The position numbers were made by a program, and so were the translations under genes. 17,383 bases of DNA, from assembly GCA_016463105.1 (NCBI GenBank), contig JAEMRY010000028.1, positions 1 through 17,383 of the forward strand, given 5' to 3'. Position 1 is the first letter of the stretch, and every line of letters begins with the position of its first letter. Source of the stretch: Ilumatobacteraceae bacterium. Its GTDB lineage: Bacteria; Actinomycetota; Acidimicrobiia; Acidimicrobiales; Ilumatobacteraceae. Below the pieces are notes generated by a model. It did not search any database, was not told where the DNA came from, and saw only the letters and a program-made list of their open reading frames with translations. Of the stretch, positions 7,425-14,826 are shown in pieces.

Positions 7425-8110
7425 GGTGCTGGTGTCTGCACTGTTCGCCACTCTCGTGCCTTGAGATAAGGTGAGAAAACATTCGCGATATTTTCGAGAT
7501 CGTCTTGCGTTTTTGGCGTCTTGATTTCGTATAGACCAGATATTTCGCTGTAACTTTTCATCAGTTCCCAAAGTTTGAGAGCATCGTCACCCATTGGTGG
7601 CGGCACTACCACTGGCCCAAATACGCCACGCCCATTTTCGAACACGATCAGCGGCACACCAAATGCAGAAAACTTTGCAACAGATTCTTCGTGATCAAAT
7701 CTGACATCATCGTGGGTCGTTTGGTCGGCGAGCGCTTCATCCCAAGTGTTGCTTGGCGCAGAGATACTTTCAAGAAGTTCGCGTGCTGTGGCTTCTTCGT
7801 ATGGTCGCAAACCGTTTTCGTGAAGTGCTCTGGCAGAAACTAAATACCAGTCATCACACAGATCCATATCTATTCGGCGCAACCAAGCAGCAATCCGAAG
7901 CGGGGTCCAGCCGTAGGCGAGTTCTCGCTCCCATGGATGTTTCTTTCCTTCTTCACGATTGATTTCTTCAAGGCTAAAAAATCGCCAGTTCACTTCGAGA
8001 TCTATTGTTCGGCGAAGTTCACGAATCCAAATTGAAGTCTGATAGGCATACGGGCACATCACATCAAAGAAGAAGTCGATCTTGGCGGGTTTGCTTTGAG
8101 CATCAGCCAT
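7421..8110 (-). CDS. DsbA-fold protein with a single active-site cysteine
   Basis: This is a 229-residue cytoplasmic thioredoxin-superfamily protein of the DsbA/2-hydroxychromene isomerase group. The active-site motif is FFFDVMCPYAYQT with C19; the usual second cysteine is Ala22 (CPYA rather than CPWC). The cis-proline loop is GVPLIVFENG (P153), and an all-helical insert lies between. The related mycobacterial Rv2466c is a mycothiol-dependent nitroreductase, but this protein would have to work with one cysteine, forming a mixed disulfide with a small thiol. No signal peptide is present. The ATG at 8110 is chosen because TATGAT lies 7 bases before it. The stop codon overlaps the start of the mycothiol isomerase-like gene, which strengthens the idea of shared thiol chemistry (inference). 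Confidence 0.85.
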   Translation of the reverse strand: MADAQSKPAKIDFFFDVMCPYAYQTSIWIRELRRTIDLEVNWRFFSLEEINREEGKKHPWERELAYGWTPLRIAAWLRRIDMDLCDDWYLVSARALHENGLRPYEEATARELLESISAPSNTWDEALADQTTHDDVRFDHEESVAKFSAFGVPLIVFENGRGVFGPVVVPPPMGDDALKLWELMKSYSEISGLYEIKTPKTQDDLENIANVFSPYLKAREWRTVQTPAP

Positions 8111-8117
8111 ATTGCTA

Positions 8118-8123
8118 ATCATA
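8118..8123 (-). promoter_or_regulatory. Putative leaderless -10 box of the DsbA-fold gene
   Basis: On the minus strand TATGAT is close to the TATAAT consensus and is followed by 7 bases (TAGCAAT) and the ATG at 8110. This is the strongest -10 match in the window and implies a leaderless transcript covering the DsbA-fold and isomerase-like genes. The 58-base region is shared with the divergent 76-residue gene. Confidence 0.6.
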
Positions 8124-8156
8124 CGTAGGTAGTGAAGATGCAAACGAAGTGACGGC

Positions 8157-8162
8157 TAGATT
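8157..8162 (+). promoter_or_regulatory. Putative leaderless -10 box of the 76-residue gene
   Basis: TAGATT fits TANNNT and is followed by 6 bases (TGGGTT) and the ATG at 8169. No ribosome binding site is present, so a leaderless transcript is likely. It lies 34 bases from the opposite-facing TATGAT, making a compact divergent promoter pair. Confidence 0.55.
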
Positions 8163-8168
8163 TGGGTT

Positions 8169-8399
8169 ATGCAAAGACCATCTCGATTCGCCCACACTCG
8201 TTACCTAGGCGATAAGCGAACACAGTTTGTTTACGACGTTGATTCTCTTGAGGCCGCTGAATCCAGCGAAATTATAGAAGAAATTGTCAATAGCGAAGTA
8301 GGCATTTGCTTTGCCCCAGACACGCTTCCAGAGGCACGCAATCGCGGATACACACTTGCGGTTTCTGGCAAAACTCGTCGCCGTCTTAAACCACGCTGA
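8169..8399 (+). CDS. Small protein of unknown function
   Basis: I do not recognise this 76-residue protein. It starts with a basic stretch (residues 1-18), has an acidic middle (about 23-44, with DVDSLEAAESSEIIEEI), one cysteine (C47 in EVGICFAPDT), and a strongly basic C-terminus (KTRRRLKPR). There is no membrane segment or signal peptide. It looks soluble with a bipolar charge pattern. Its own leaderless-type promoter and correct spacing between flanking genes support it as real. It starts 58 bases from the divergent DsbA-fold gene and ends 25 bases before the alpha/beta hydrolase, with which it may be co-transcribed. No function is proposed. Confidence 0.72.
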   Translation: MQRPSRFAHTRYLGDKRTQFVYDVDSLEAAESSEIIEEIVNSEVGICFAPDTLPEARNRGYTLAVSGKTRRRLKPR

Positions 8400-8424
8400 T
8401 AACTACTAATCGAGTGTCATCACT

Positions 8425-9183
8425 GTGAACGGATCATTTCTCTCTGGTGATATTTCAATTGCTCGATACCTCGCAAAACCTTCTGGCAAAACTGGTGTTC
8501 TTCCGGGCATGTTGCTGTGTCATGGATTTCCAATTGCACTAAATGATGCACGACATTCAGCAAGTACGTTTCCCGAATTAATTGATCGCGTTGCCAACGA
8601 ACTCGGTTGGGCAGCGATGACGTTCACATTTCGTGGGTGTGGTTCAAGCGAGGGTGACTTCTCAATGCAAGGATGGATCGATGATCTTCGCGCTGCGATT
8701 GATCACCTAGTTGCAGAAGTTTCTCCAAGCGGAATCTGGTTGGTCGGCACAAATACCGGAGGCTCACTTGCATTATGCGCTGGCGCTGACGACCCAAGAG
8801 TAAATGGTTGTGCACTACTCGGGCCCCGCGCCGACTTTGATGACTGGGCTGCGCAGCCACGTCGATTCTTAGAACACGTTCGTGAAGTTGGTGCAATTCA
8901 TAAACCAAAGTTTCCCGAATCGTACGACGAATGGTCGCGCGAGTTGCGCAGATTCAGACCAACCGATGCCGCGCGAAGATTTGCGCCACGACCGTTGTTG
9001 CTTTTGCATGGCGATGACGATGAAAGTGTGCCGACGGCCGACTCGCGATTACTCGCCGAAGCACACGGTTCAGCAGATCTACAAATCATTCCTGGTGCGG
9101 GACACCGTTTGCGTCACGATCCACGCGCGATCGCGGGCTTACTTGGTTGGCTAGATAGACAGCGTTCGAATGCTGCTATTTAG
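8425..9183 (+). CDS. Alpha/beta hydrolase-fold protein with Asn at the nucleophile position
   Basis: The 252-residue protein has the alpha/beta hydrolase fold. It shows the oxyanion loop CHGFP (32-36), the strand-turn FTFRGCGSSEG (67-77), the nucleophile elbow VGTNTGGS (107-114), the acid loop LHGDDDESVP (194-203) and the histidine in GAGHRLRHDP (H227). The elbow should read GxSxG, but residue 110 is Asn (codon AAT, 8752-8754), so normal serine-hydrolase chemistry is unlikely although the acid and histidine remain. It could have a non-hydrolytic role, or carry a sequencing error, since AGT would restore serine. The start is the GTG at 8425, with a weak GAGTGT 7 bases upstream. It converges with galE, leaving two bases between their stop codons. 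Confidence 0.87.
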   Translation: MNGSFLSGDISIARYLAKPSGKTGVLPGMLLCHGFPIALNDARHSASTFPELIDRVANELGWAAMTFTFRGCGSSEGDFSMQGWIDDLRAAIDHLVAEVSPSGIWLVGTNTGGSLALCAGADDPRVNGCALLGPRADFDDWAAQPRRFLEHVREVGAIHKPKFPESYDEWSRELRRFRPTDAARRFAPRPLLLLHGDDDESVPTADSRLLAEAHGSADLQIIPGAGHRLRHDPRAIAGLLGWLDRQRSNAAI

Positions 9184-9185
9184 TT

Positions 9186-10163
9186 TTATCGGTATCCAGT
9201 TAGATGAGTACGGTGCCAATTAAATGCTGATTCAATAATGCTTTGCAAGTCGTGAGTTGCTCGCCAATCTAAAACGCTGTTTGCAAGTCTCGTATCGGCG
9301 TAAACACTCACAGGGTCGCCATCTCGTCGTGCACCAATCGTGTAAGGCACTGCACGTTGGGCAACTTTAGTAGCCATCTCGAGTAACTGTTTCACCGAAG
9401 TTCCTTCGCCAGTACCAACATTGCAAATCATTGTTTTGCCGCCATGTTCTAAGTAGTCAAGTGCTTTGATGTGGGCGAGTGCTAGATCTTCAACGTGAAT
9501 GTAATCGCGAATACACGTGCCATCGCGAGTTGGATAGTCATCACCAAATACTTCGAAGTGAAATGCTTGATCAAGAAGCGCGCGCATCACTCGTGGAACA
9601 AGGTTTTGTGACGCCAACCAGTCTTCGCCGATTTTGTTGTCACTACTTGCACCAGCAGCGTTGAAATAGCGCAAACTCACTGACTTGATTGCACTGCGCT
9701 CGGGTGAACTGAGGATATTCTCGACCGCAAGTTTCGTTTCGGCGTAGACACTTTCTGGCATCGTTGGCTCATTCTCAGTAACCGGAACCGATTTCGGGGT
9801 GCCATACACGGCTGCAGACGACGAAAAAACAAATCGGTCAACGCCATGTTCAATCAGGGTGTCAAGCAGAGCAACCGTTCCATCGACGTTGTTTTGCCAA
9901 TACATCTTTGGCTGTGTCATCGATTCGCCAACTGCTTTGTAGGCAGCAAAGTGCACGACCTCGGTGATTTTATATTTGTGACAAATTTCTGCAACCAGAT
10001 TCTTGTCGGCAATATCACCAACAACGAGGTCGGCATCGATCACTGCTTCTTTGTTGCCACGCTCAAGAGTGTCGAGAACAACTACATCTCGAGATGTCTG
10101 GCGAAGTGCACGAACCGTATGCGCACCGATATATCCAGCGCCACCAGTAACGAGTGTCGTCAT
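9186..10163 (-). CDS. galE: UDP-glucose 4-epimerase
   Basis: This 325-residue extended short-chain dehydrogenase/reductase interconverts UDP-glucose and UDP-galactose using tightly bound NAD. It shows TGGAGYIG (6-13), HFAAYKAVGES (71-81), SSSAAVYG (114-121), the catalytic S/YxxxK set with Y140 and K144 in SVYAETK, RYFNAAGA, and TRDGTCIRDYIHV typical of GalE. Length is usual for the family. The product can supply galactose donors for surface glycans, perhaps including the glycosyltransferase in this window (inference). Its ATG overlaps the stop of the HhH-GPD gene as ATGA, so it ends a three-gene operon begun by aceE. Galactose-utilisation genes (galK, galT) are not nearby, which favours a biosynthetic role. 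Confidence 0.95.
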   Translation of the reverse strand: MTTLVTGGAGYIGAHTVRALRQTSRDVVVLDTLERGNKEAVIDADLVVGDIADKNLVAEICHKYKITEVVHFAAYKAVGESMTQPKMYWQNNVDGTVALLDTLIEHGVDRFVFSSSAAVYGTPKSVPVTENEPTMPESVYAETKLAVENILSSPERSAIKSVSLRYFNAAGASSDNKIGEDWLASQNLVPRVMRALLDQAFHFEVFGDDYPTRDGTCIRDYIHVEDLALAHIKALDYLEHGGKTMICNVGTGEGTSVKQLLEMATKVAQRAVPYTIGARRDGDPVSVYADTRLANSVLDWRATHDLQSIIESAFNWHRTHLTGYR

Positions 10164-10759
10164 TTTTTGCGCTTCACTTTAGGTCGATCTTGTTTATCGT
10201 GGTCAAGCGCACGTTGCATTTGTTTGAAGCCACGAACTTTTAACAATGTTGCCGGTGAGTAAATGTCAGCAACCGAGCGTGGTTGTGTGTCAGAAAAAAC
10301 ACCAGCAAATTTTCGCCAATTTCGCGGACGAACGCCAAAACGTTTGCCAAGTAGTGCAATAAAAATTTGTGCTTTCTCTTCACCAAACCCTGGCAGTTTG
10401 CGAAGTCGCTTCATCAACTCTTCGGCGTCGGTTACGCCATTCCAGACGTTTACTGCTTTGCCTCCGTGATCTTGAGTGAGTGCGACACAAAGTTGGTGAA
10501 CGCGTGTGCCCATTGATCTTGGAAACCGATGAATCGCTGGTTTCTCTGAGCAGAGCGCAACAAATTTGTCAAGATCCATAGCAGCAATACGTTTGGCGTT
10601 CAAATGTCCGAGTCTTTTGCGCAGCGTGTATGGCCCAGTAAACGCCCACTCCATTGGCACTTGTTGATCAAGCAGCATGCCAATCATCAGTGCAGTTCCG
10701 TCGCGATTCAACAATGCATCTGCACCCTCGATGCCAGTGATAAATAATGTTCGTGTCAT
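10160..10759 (-). CDS. HhH-GPD superfamily protein (TIGR03252-like), possible base-excision repair
   Basis: This is a 199-residue member of the helix-hairpin-helix/GPD glycosylase superfamily, of the kind common in actinobacteria (TIGR03252-type, recognised from memory). It shows the N-terminal helix MIGMLLDQQVPMEWAF (25-40) and the hairpin LRKLPGFGEEKAQIFIALLG (119-138). No FeS-cluster cysteines follow, unlike MutY/Nth. The Asp expected about 15-20 residues after the hairpin in glycosylases (VDTHV-like) is not obvious, as the segment reads GVRPRNW. Whether it cuts a glycosidic bond is therefore uncertain. The C-terminus is strongly basic (RPKVKRKK), consistent with DNA binding. It overlaps aceE and galE by ATGA on both sides, so it is translated from the same message as two metabolic genes. 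Confidence 0.85.
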   Translation of the reverse strand: MTRTLFITGIEGADALLNRDGTALMIGMLLDQQVPMEWAFTGPYTLRKRLGHLNAKRIAAMDLDKFVALCSEKPAIHRFPRSMGTRVHQLCVALTQDHGGKAVNVWNGVTDAEELMKRLRKLPGFGEEKAQIFIALLGKRFGVRPRNWRKFAGVFSDTQPRSVADIYSPATLLKVRGFKQMQRALDHDKQDRPKVKRKK

Positions 10760-13467
10760 TGGTGAAGCGAAAATGCCATTTCAGGGTCAAGTCCGTGGCG
10801 TTCAATTGCTTGAGTGACCACTTCGGTCTTGATCACACCAGCCAGCGCCAAGTTATGTAATACGGCGACAACAATATGTGGCGCATCAATTTCGAAGTGG
10901 CGACGCAATGCAGCGCGCGTATCACTGCGACCCATTCCGTCTGTGCCGAGTGGAGTAAACGATCGACTCGGAATAAATCTCGCAACTTGTTCTGGCACCA
11001 TGCGCATAAAGTCGCTTACGGCAACTATCGGGCCTTGTCCATTATCTAGCAGTTTTGTCACCAGCGGTTTGCGTGCTGGTTGTGATGGATGTAATCGGTT
11101 CCAACGTTCAACTTCGATTGCTTCTTCGCGAAGTGTTTTATACGAAGTAGCCGACCATAATTCGCACCCAACTTCGTATCGTTCAAGAAGTTCGCTTGCC
11201 GCTGCACTGGCGGCTATATGTGCAGAACCAGAGAACAGAATTGTTGCTTTGTGTTTGGCTTCTGTCGCAGGCTTCCATAAATAGAGACCTTGCATTATCT
11301 CGCTTGTAATTGTCGGCGAATTCGAGATCGGTGGCATCTGATAGTTCTCGTTATAAAGCGTCAGATAAAAGAAAACGTCACTTTGTGTCGGCCCGTACAT
11401 TTCTTTAATTCCCTCGCGAACAATTGTCGCAACTTCGTATGCAAATGATGGATCATAAGCACGACATGCCGGAACTGTGCTCGCCAATAACAAAGAGTGT
11501 CCGTCTTGATGTTGCAAGCCCTCGCCATGCAATGTCGTTCGGCCTGCAGTTGCTCCAAGCAAGAAACCACGTGTGCGGGCATCAGCGGCTTGCCAAATCA
11601 AATCACCAACACGCTGGAATCCAAACATTGAATAGAACGTGTAGAACGGAACCATCGGCACTCCACGAGTTGCATAACTCGTGCCAGCAGCGATAAAACT
11701 TGCAAGACTTCCAGCTTCGGTGATTCCTTCTTCAAGAATTTGTCCATCGGTGGCTTCTGCATAATTGAGCAACATGTCGTGATCGACTGGCTCATATTTT
11801 TGACCCTGTGATGCATAAATTTTTAGTTCACGAAACAGTGAGTCCATTCCAAAAGTACGCGCCTCGTCTGGGATAATTGGCACGACCCTTTCACCGAAAT
11901 CTTTGTCTCGAGCAAGATTTCGAAGCAACCGTGTAAAGCCCATCGTTGTGCTCACACTCTGTGTAGAGCTGCCATCTTCGAATTCTTTAAACACATCATC
12001 ACTAGGTAAAGTCAAAACTTTTCGTGCCACAGTCGTGCGACGCGGCATCACGCCACCGAGCGCACGGCGTCTTTCCATCATGTATTGGTATTCAATGCTG
12101 TCTTCAGGTGGACGATAATAAGGCGGTTCGTCAGCAGCAAGGGCTGCGTCCGAAATCTCTTCGTTTAAGTGCAGACGATTTCGAAGAGTCATTAATTGTG
12201 CATCAGTCATTTTTTTAATTTGATGTGTTGCATTACGACCTTCGATCTCGTCGCCGAGTGTCCATCCCTTGACGGTTTTGCACAAAATTGCTGTCGGCCG
12301 ACCAGAACCTGTGTTCTCGACGGCGGCGCGGTATGCAGCATAAAGTTTGCGATAGTCATGTCCGCCACGCGGCAATAGTTGCAATTCTTCATCTGTTAAG
12401 TGACTCACCATTTCACGCAATCGCGGGTCTGGCCCGAAGAAGTTTTCGCGAATGTAGTTTCCGTCTTCAATTGTGTAACGCTGAAACTCGCCGTCAACTG
12501 TCGTGTTCATTTTATTGAGTAACGCGCCAGAGATATCGCGGGCGAGTAGGTCATCCCACTTCGAACCCCAAATCACTTTGATCACATTCCATCCAGCACC
12601 TCTAAATGTTGCTTCGAGTTCTTGAATTATTTTTCCGTTGCCACGCACCGGACCATCAAGACGTTGCAAGTTGCAGTTGACGACAAACACAAGATTGTCG
12701 AGGTGCTCACGTGCGGCAAGAGAGATTGAACCAAGGGTTTCGGGCTCGTCACATTCGCCGTCGCCTAAAAATGCCCACACGCGGCTCGCTGATGTGTCGT
12801 CAATTTTACGATTCAAAAGATAACGATTGAATCTTGCTTGATAAAGCGCAGTCAATGGCCCAAGACCCATCGAAACAGTTGGGAACTCCCAAAACTCTGG
12901 CATCAATCTTGGGTGCGGATAACTCGAAAGTCCACGACCACCACGACCAATTTCGCGACGAAAAGAATTCAGATCATCTTCGTCTAATCGGCGCTCAAGA
13001 AATGCTCGGGCATAAACACCTGGGGCAGCATGTCCCTGAAAATAAACATGGTCGCCCGGTGACCCGCTGTCTTTGCCTTTGAAGAAGTGATTGAAACCAA
13101 TTTCATAAAGACTCGCTGATGACGCGAATGTCGAAAGGTGGCCACCGATTCCGTCTGCGTTTGTATTTGCTCGAACTACCATCACGGCGGCATTCCAACG
13201 AATGTATGCACGAATTCGGCGCTCTAAATGTTCGTCACCCGGAAACCACGGTTCTTGTTCAGACGGAATGCTATTTACATATGGCGTCGAAACAGTCGCC
13301 GGAAAACTAACTTGACTTGCACGAGCGCGCTCTAAGAGTCGCGACAATAAATAACGCGCACGAGTTTTGCCCTGCACCTCGACAACTGCATCAAGCGAGT
13401 CCAACCATTCTTCGGTTTCGCCTGGATCAGTGTCGGGCAGTTGATGCATGGATCCATCAAATAGCAC
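10756..13467 (-). CDS. aceE: Pyruvate dehydrogenase E1 component, homodimeric type
   Basis: AceE is the thiamine-diphosphate subunit that decarboxylates pyruvate and passes the acetyl group to the lipoyl E2 protein to make acetyl-CoA. With the chosen start it has 903 residues, normal for the family. It shows HVYFQGHAAPGVYARAF (140-156), SYPHPRLMPEFWEFPTVSMGLGP (182-204), the ThDP/Mg motif from GDGECDEPE (236-243) to NCN (264-266), then the transketolase-like middle domain and a C-terminal domain ending with GTDGMGRSDTR. The GTG at 13467 gives MLFDGSMHQLPDTDP, which resembles relatives, and GAGAAT lies 6 bases upstream; ATG 13449 and GTG 13521 are alternatives. E2 and E3 genes are not in the window. 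It shares its stop with the HhH-GPD start (ATGA). Confidence 0.96.
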   Translation of the reverse strand: MLFDGSMHQLPDTDPGETEEWLDSLDAVVEVQGKTRARYLLSRLLERARASQVSFPATVSTPYVNSIPSEQEPWFPGDEHLERRIRAYIRWNAAVMVVRANTNADGIGGHLSTFASSASLYEIGFNHFFKGKDSGSPGDHVYFQGHAAPGVYARAFLERRLDEDDLNSFRREIGRGGRGLSSYPHPRLMPEFWEFPTVSMGLGPLTALYQARFNRYLLNRKIDDTSASRVWAFLGDGECDEPETLGSISLAAREHLDNLVFVVNCNLQRLDGPVRGNGKIIQELEATFRGAGWNVIKVIWGSKWDDLLARDISGALLNKMNTTVDGEFQRYTIEDGNYIRENFFGPDPRLREMVSHLTDEELQLLPRGGHDYRKLYAAYRAAVENTGSGRPTAILCKTVKGWTLGDEIEGRNATHQIKKMTDAQLMTLRNRLHLNEEISDAALAADEPPYYRPPEDSIEYQYMMERRRALGGVMPRRTTVARKVLTLPSDDVFKEFEDGSSTQSVSTTMGFTRLLRNLARDKDFGERVVPIIPDEARTFGMDSLFRELKIYASQGQKYEPVDHDMLLNYAEATDGQILEEGITEAGSLASFIAAGTSYATRGVPMVPFYTFYSMFGFQRVGDLIWQAADARTRGFLLGATAGRTTLHGEGLQHQDGHSLLLASTVPACRAYDPSFAYEVATIVREGIKEMYGPTQSDVFFYLTLYNENYQMPPISNSPTITSEIMQGLYLWKPATEAKHKATILFSGSAHIAASAAASELLERYEVGCELWSATSYKTLREEAIEVERWNRLHPSQPARKPLVTKLLDNGQGPIVAVSDFMRMVPEQVARFIPSRSFTPLGTDGMGRSDTRAALRRHFEIDAPHIVVAVLHNLALAGVIKTEVVTQAIERHGLDPEMAFSLHQ

Positions 13468-13473
13468 GGCTCT

Positions 13474-13479
13474 ATTCTC
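13474..13479 (-). promoter_or_regulatory. Weak leaderless-type -10 box for aceE
   Basis: On the minus strand GAGAAT matches TANNNT at the second A and last T but not the first base. It lies 6 bases (AGAGCC) before the GTG at 13467. The spacing equals that of the stronger sites in this window, which is the main reason for listing it and for choosing this aceE start. Confidence 0.35.
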
Positions 13480-13546
13480 GCAGAATTTTTCGTGTCTGTG
13501 CACTTGGATGCCGTTATTCACTCTGCGTTTGCGTAAGTATTAACAG

Positions 13547-13984
13547 ATGCCGATTGTTATTTATACAGATGGCGCCTGCTCTGGCAACCCAGGTCCGGGT
13601 GGTTGGGCATGGGCCGTCTCGCCCGATGGCGAACCAAACGGTGTTGGCGGTGAAACAAAGACGACTAATCAGCGGATGGAGTTGTCGGCGGTGATCAATG
13701 CATTGCACGCTTTTTCAGACTCTGCAGAACCATTAGAAATTGTTTCTGACAGCACTTATGTCGTGCATTGTTTTCGTGACAAATGGTGGATGGGTTGGCA
13801 ACGCCGAGGCTGGAAAAATTCACAACGTCAACCTGTTGCAAATCGAGATCTCTGGGAGCCACTGATTGAACTAGTCAATACGCGTGGTGATGTCTCGTTC
13901 AGATGGGTCAAAGCCCACAATGGCGAACCGATGAACGAACTTGTAGACCAACTTGCTGTAGCCGCATCGCTTGGAGCAAAGTAA
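13547..13984 (+). CDS. rnhA: Ribonuclease HI
   Basis: RNase HI cuts the RNA strand of RNA:DNA hybrids (R-loops, primer remnants). The 145-residue protein has the complete DEDD metal set: D8 in YTDGACSGNPGPGG, E45 in NQRMEL, D68 in VSDSTYVV and D134 in NELVDQLA, plus the catalytic histidine H124 in WVKAHNG. The basic handle segment DKWWMGWQRRGWKNSQ (78-93) is present, as in the E. coli enzyme. The family length is about 150, so it is whole. The ATG at 13547 is preceded by AAGTAT with 6 bases between, and no ribosome binding site is seen. It is divergent from aceE across an 79-base region and is followed by the HSD10-like gene 49 bases later. Confidence 0.96.
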   Translation: MPIVIYTDGACSGNPGPGGWAWAVSPDGEPNGVGGETKTTNQRMELSAVINALHAFSDSAEPLEIVSDSTYVVHCFRDKWWMGWQRRGWKNSQRQPVANRDLWEPLIELVNTRGDVSFRWVKAHNGEPMNELVDQLAVAASLGAK

Positions 13985-14019
13985 AAACTTACAAGTTGCT
14001 CGAAACAGCAAAAATTGCG

Positions 14020-14025
14020 TAGTGT
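14020..14025 (+). promoter_or_regulatory. Putative promoter of the HSD10-like dehydrogenase gene
   Basis: TAGTGT fits TANNNT and lies 8 bases before the ATG at 14034. A TTGCTC at 13996-14001, 18 bases upstream of it, could serve as a -35 element (TTGACA-like in its first three bases). This would give a leaderless or nearly leaderless transcript from the 49-base gap after rnhA. Confidence 0.5.
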
Positions 14026-14033
14026 GCCTAGTC

Positions 14034-14810
14034 ATGGACATCAAAGACGTAAGCGCAGTAGTAACCGGTGGAGCATCAGGAATTGGAGCAGCAGTTTCAC
14101 GAATGCTCGCATCTCGTGGAGCAAAAGTTGTGGTTGCCGATCTTCAAGAAGACAAAGGCAATGCACTCGCAAAAGAAATCGGCGGGGCATTTTGCAAAGT
14201 TGATGTCACAAATACGCAAGACATCATCAATGCCACCGAGATGGCAAAGTCAATGGGACCAGTTCGTATTCTTGTCAACTCCGCAGGCATCGGTTGGGCG
14301 CAACGCACAGTAGGCAAGGGCGGTTCATATGAGTCGGCTGCAGATCTTGATGCCTTCAAGCGAGTCATCGCGATCAACTTGGTCGGCACTTTCGATTGCA
14401 TTCGCATTGTCGGCACCGCAATGAGCACAACCGAACCTCTCGAACACGGCGAGCGCGGCGCAATCGTCAACATCGCTTCTGTCGCTGCTTACGACGGACA
14501 AATCGGTCAGGCTTCGTACTCGGCATCAAAGGGCGGAGTCGTTGGAATGACTTTGCCAATCGCTCGCGATCTTTCAGCAATCGGTGTTCGCGTCAACACA
14601 GTTGCGCCAGGGTTGATTGACACACCTATATATGGACAGGGAGAAGCAAGCCAAAACTTTAAAGCGACTCTCGAAAAAGGCGTGCTTTTCCCTCATCGTC
14701 TTGGTGCGCCAGACGAACTTGCTTCAATGGTCGTTGAGTGCATAACGAATAGTTACATGAATGCCGAGTCAATCAGAGTTGACGGCGGCATTCGCATGCA
14801 ACCGAAGTGA
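14034..14810 (+). CDS. 3-hydroxyacyl-CoA dehydrogenase, short-chain (HSD10-like) type
   Basis: This is a 258-residue classical short-chain dehydrogenase. It shows TGGASGIG (11-18), D36 after the second strand (VVADL), which favours NAD over NADP, NSAG (82-85), S149, and the catalytic Y162/K166 in SYSASKGG. The stretches DGQIGQASYSASKGG, GMTLPIARDLSAIG and the C-terminal RVDGGIRMQP closely resemble mammalian HSD10/type II 3-hydroxyacyl-CoA dehydrogenase and its bacterial relatives (compared from memory). The expected reaction is oxidation of 3-hydroxyacyl-CoA in fatty- or branched-acid breakdown, which would pair with the acyl-CoA dehydrogenase at 3175. Other alcohol substrates are possible. 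The in-frame extension to 13971 overlaps rnhA and was rejected. Confidence 0.93.
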   Translation: MDIKDVSAVVTGGASGIGAAVSRMLASRGAKVVVADLQEDKGNALAKEIGGAFCKVDVTNTQDIINATEMAKSMGPVRILVNSAGIGWAQRTVGKGGSYESAADLDAFKRVIAINLVGTFDCIRIVGTAMSTTEPLEHGERGAIVNIASVAAYDGQIGQASYSASKGGVVGMTLPIARDLSAIGVRVNTVAPGLIDTPIYGQGEASQNFKATLEKGVLFPHRLGAPDELASMVVECITNSYMNAESIRVDGGIRMQPK

Positions 14811-14826
14811 TGATCGAGTAAAACTC

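Noticed and set aside
7425..7571. N-terminal extension of the mycothiol isomerase-like protein
   Set aside because: It overlaps the DsbA-fold gene out of frame; the ATGA overlap at 7421-7424 gives a natural start.
9846..10262. 138-residue open frame on the plus strand across the galE/HhH-GPD junction
   Set aside because: It crosses two real coupled genes in the opposite direction and has no family features.
10814..11284. 156-residue open frame on the plus strand inside aceE
   Set aside because: It lies entirely opposite a well-conserved part of aceE, has no recognisable domain, and its residue make-up looks like an antisense shadow.
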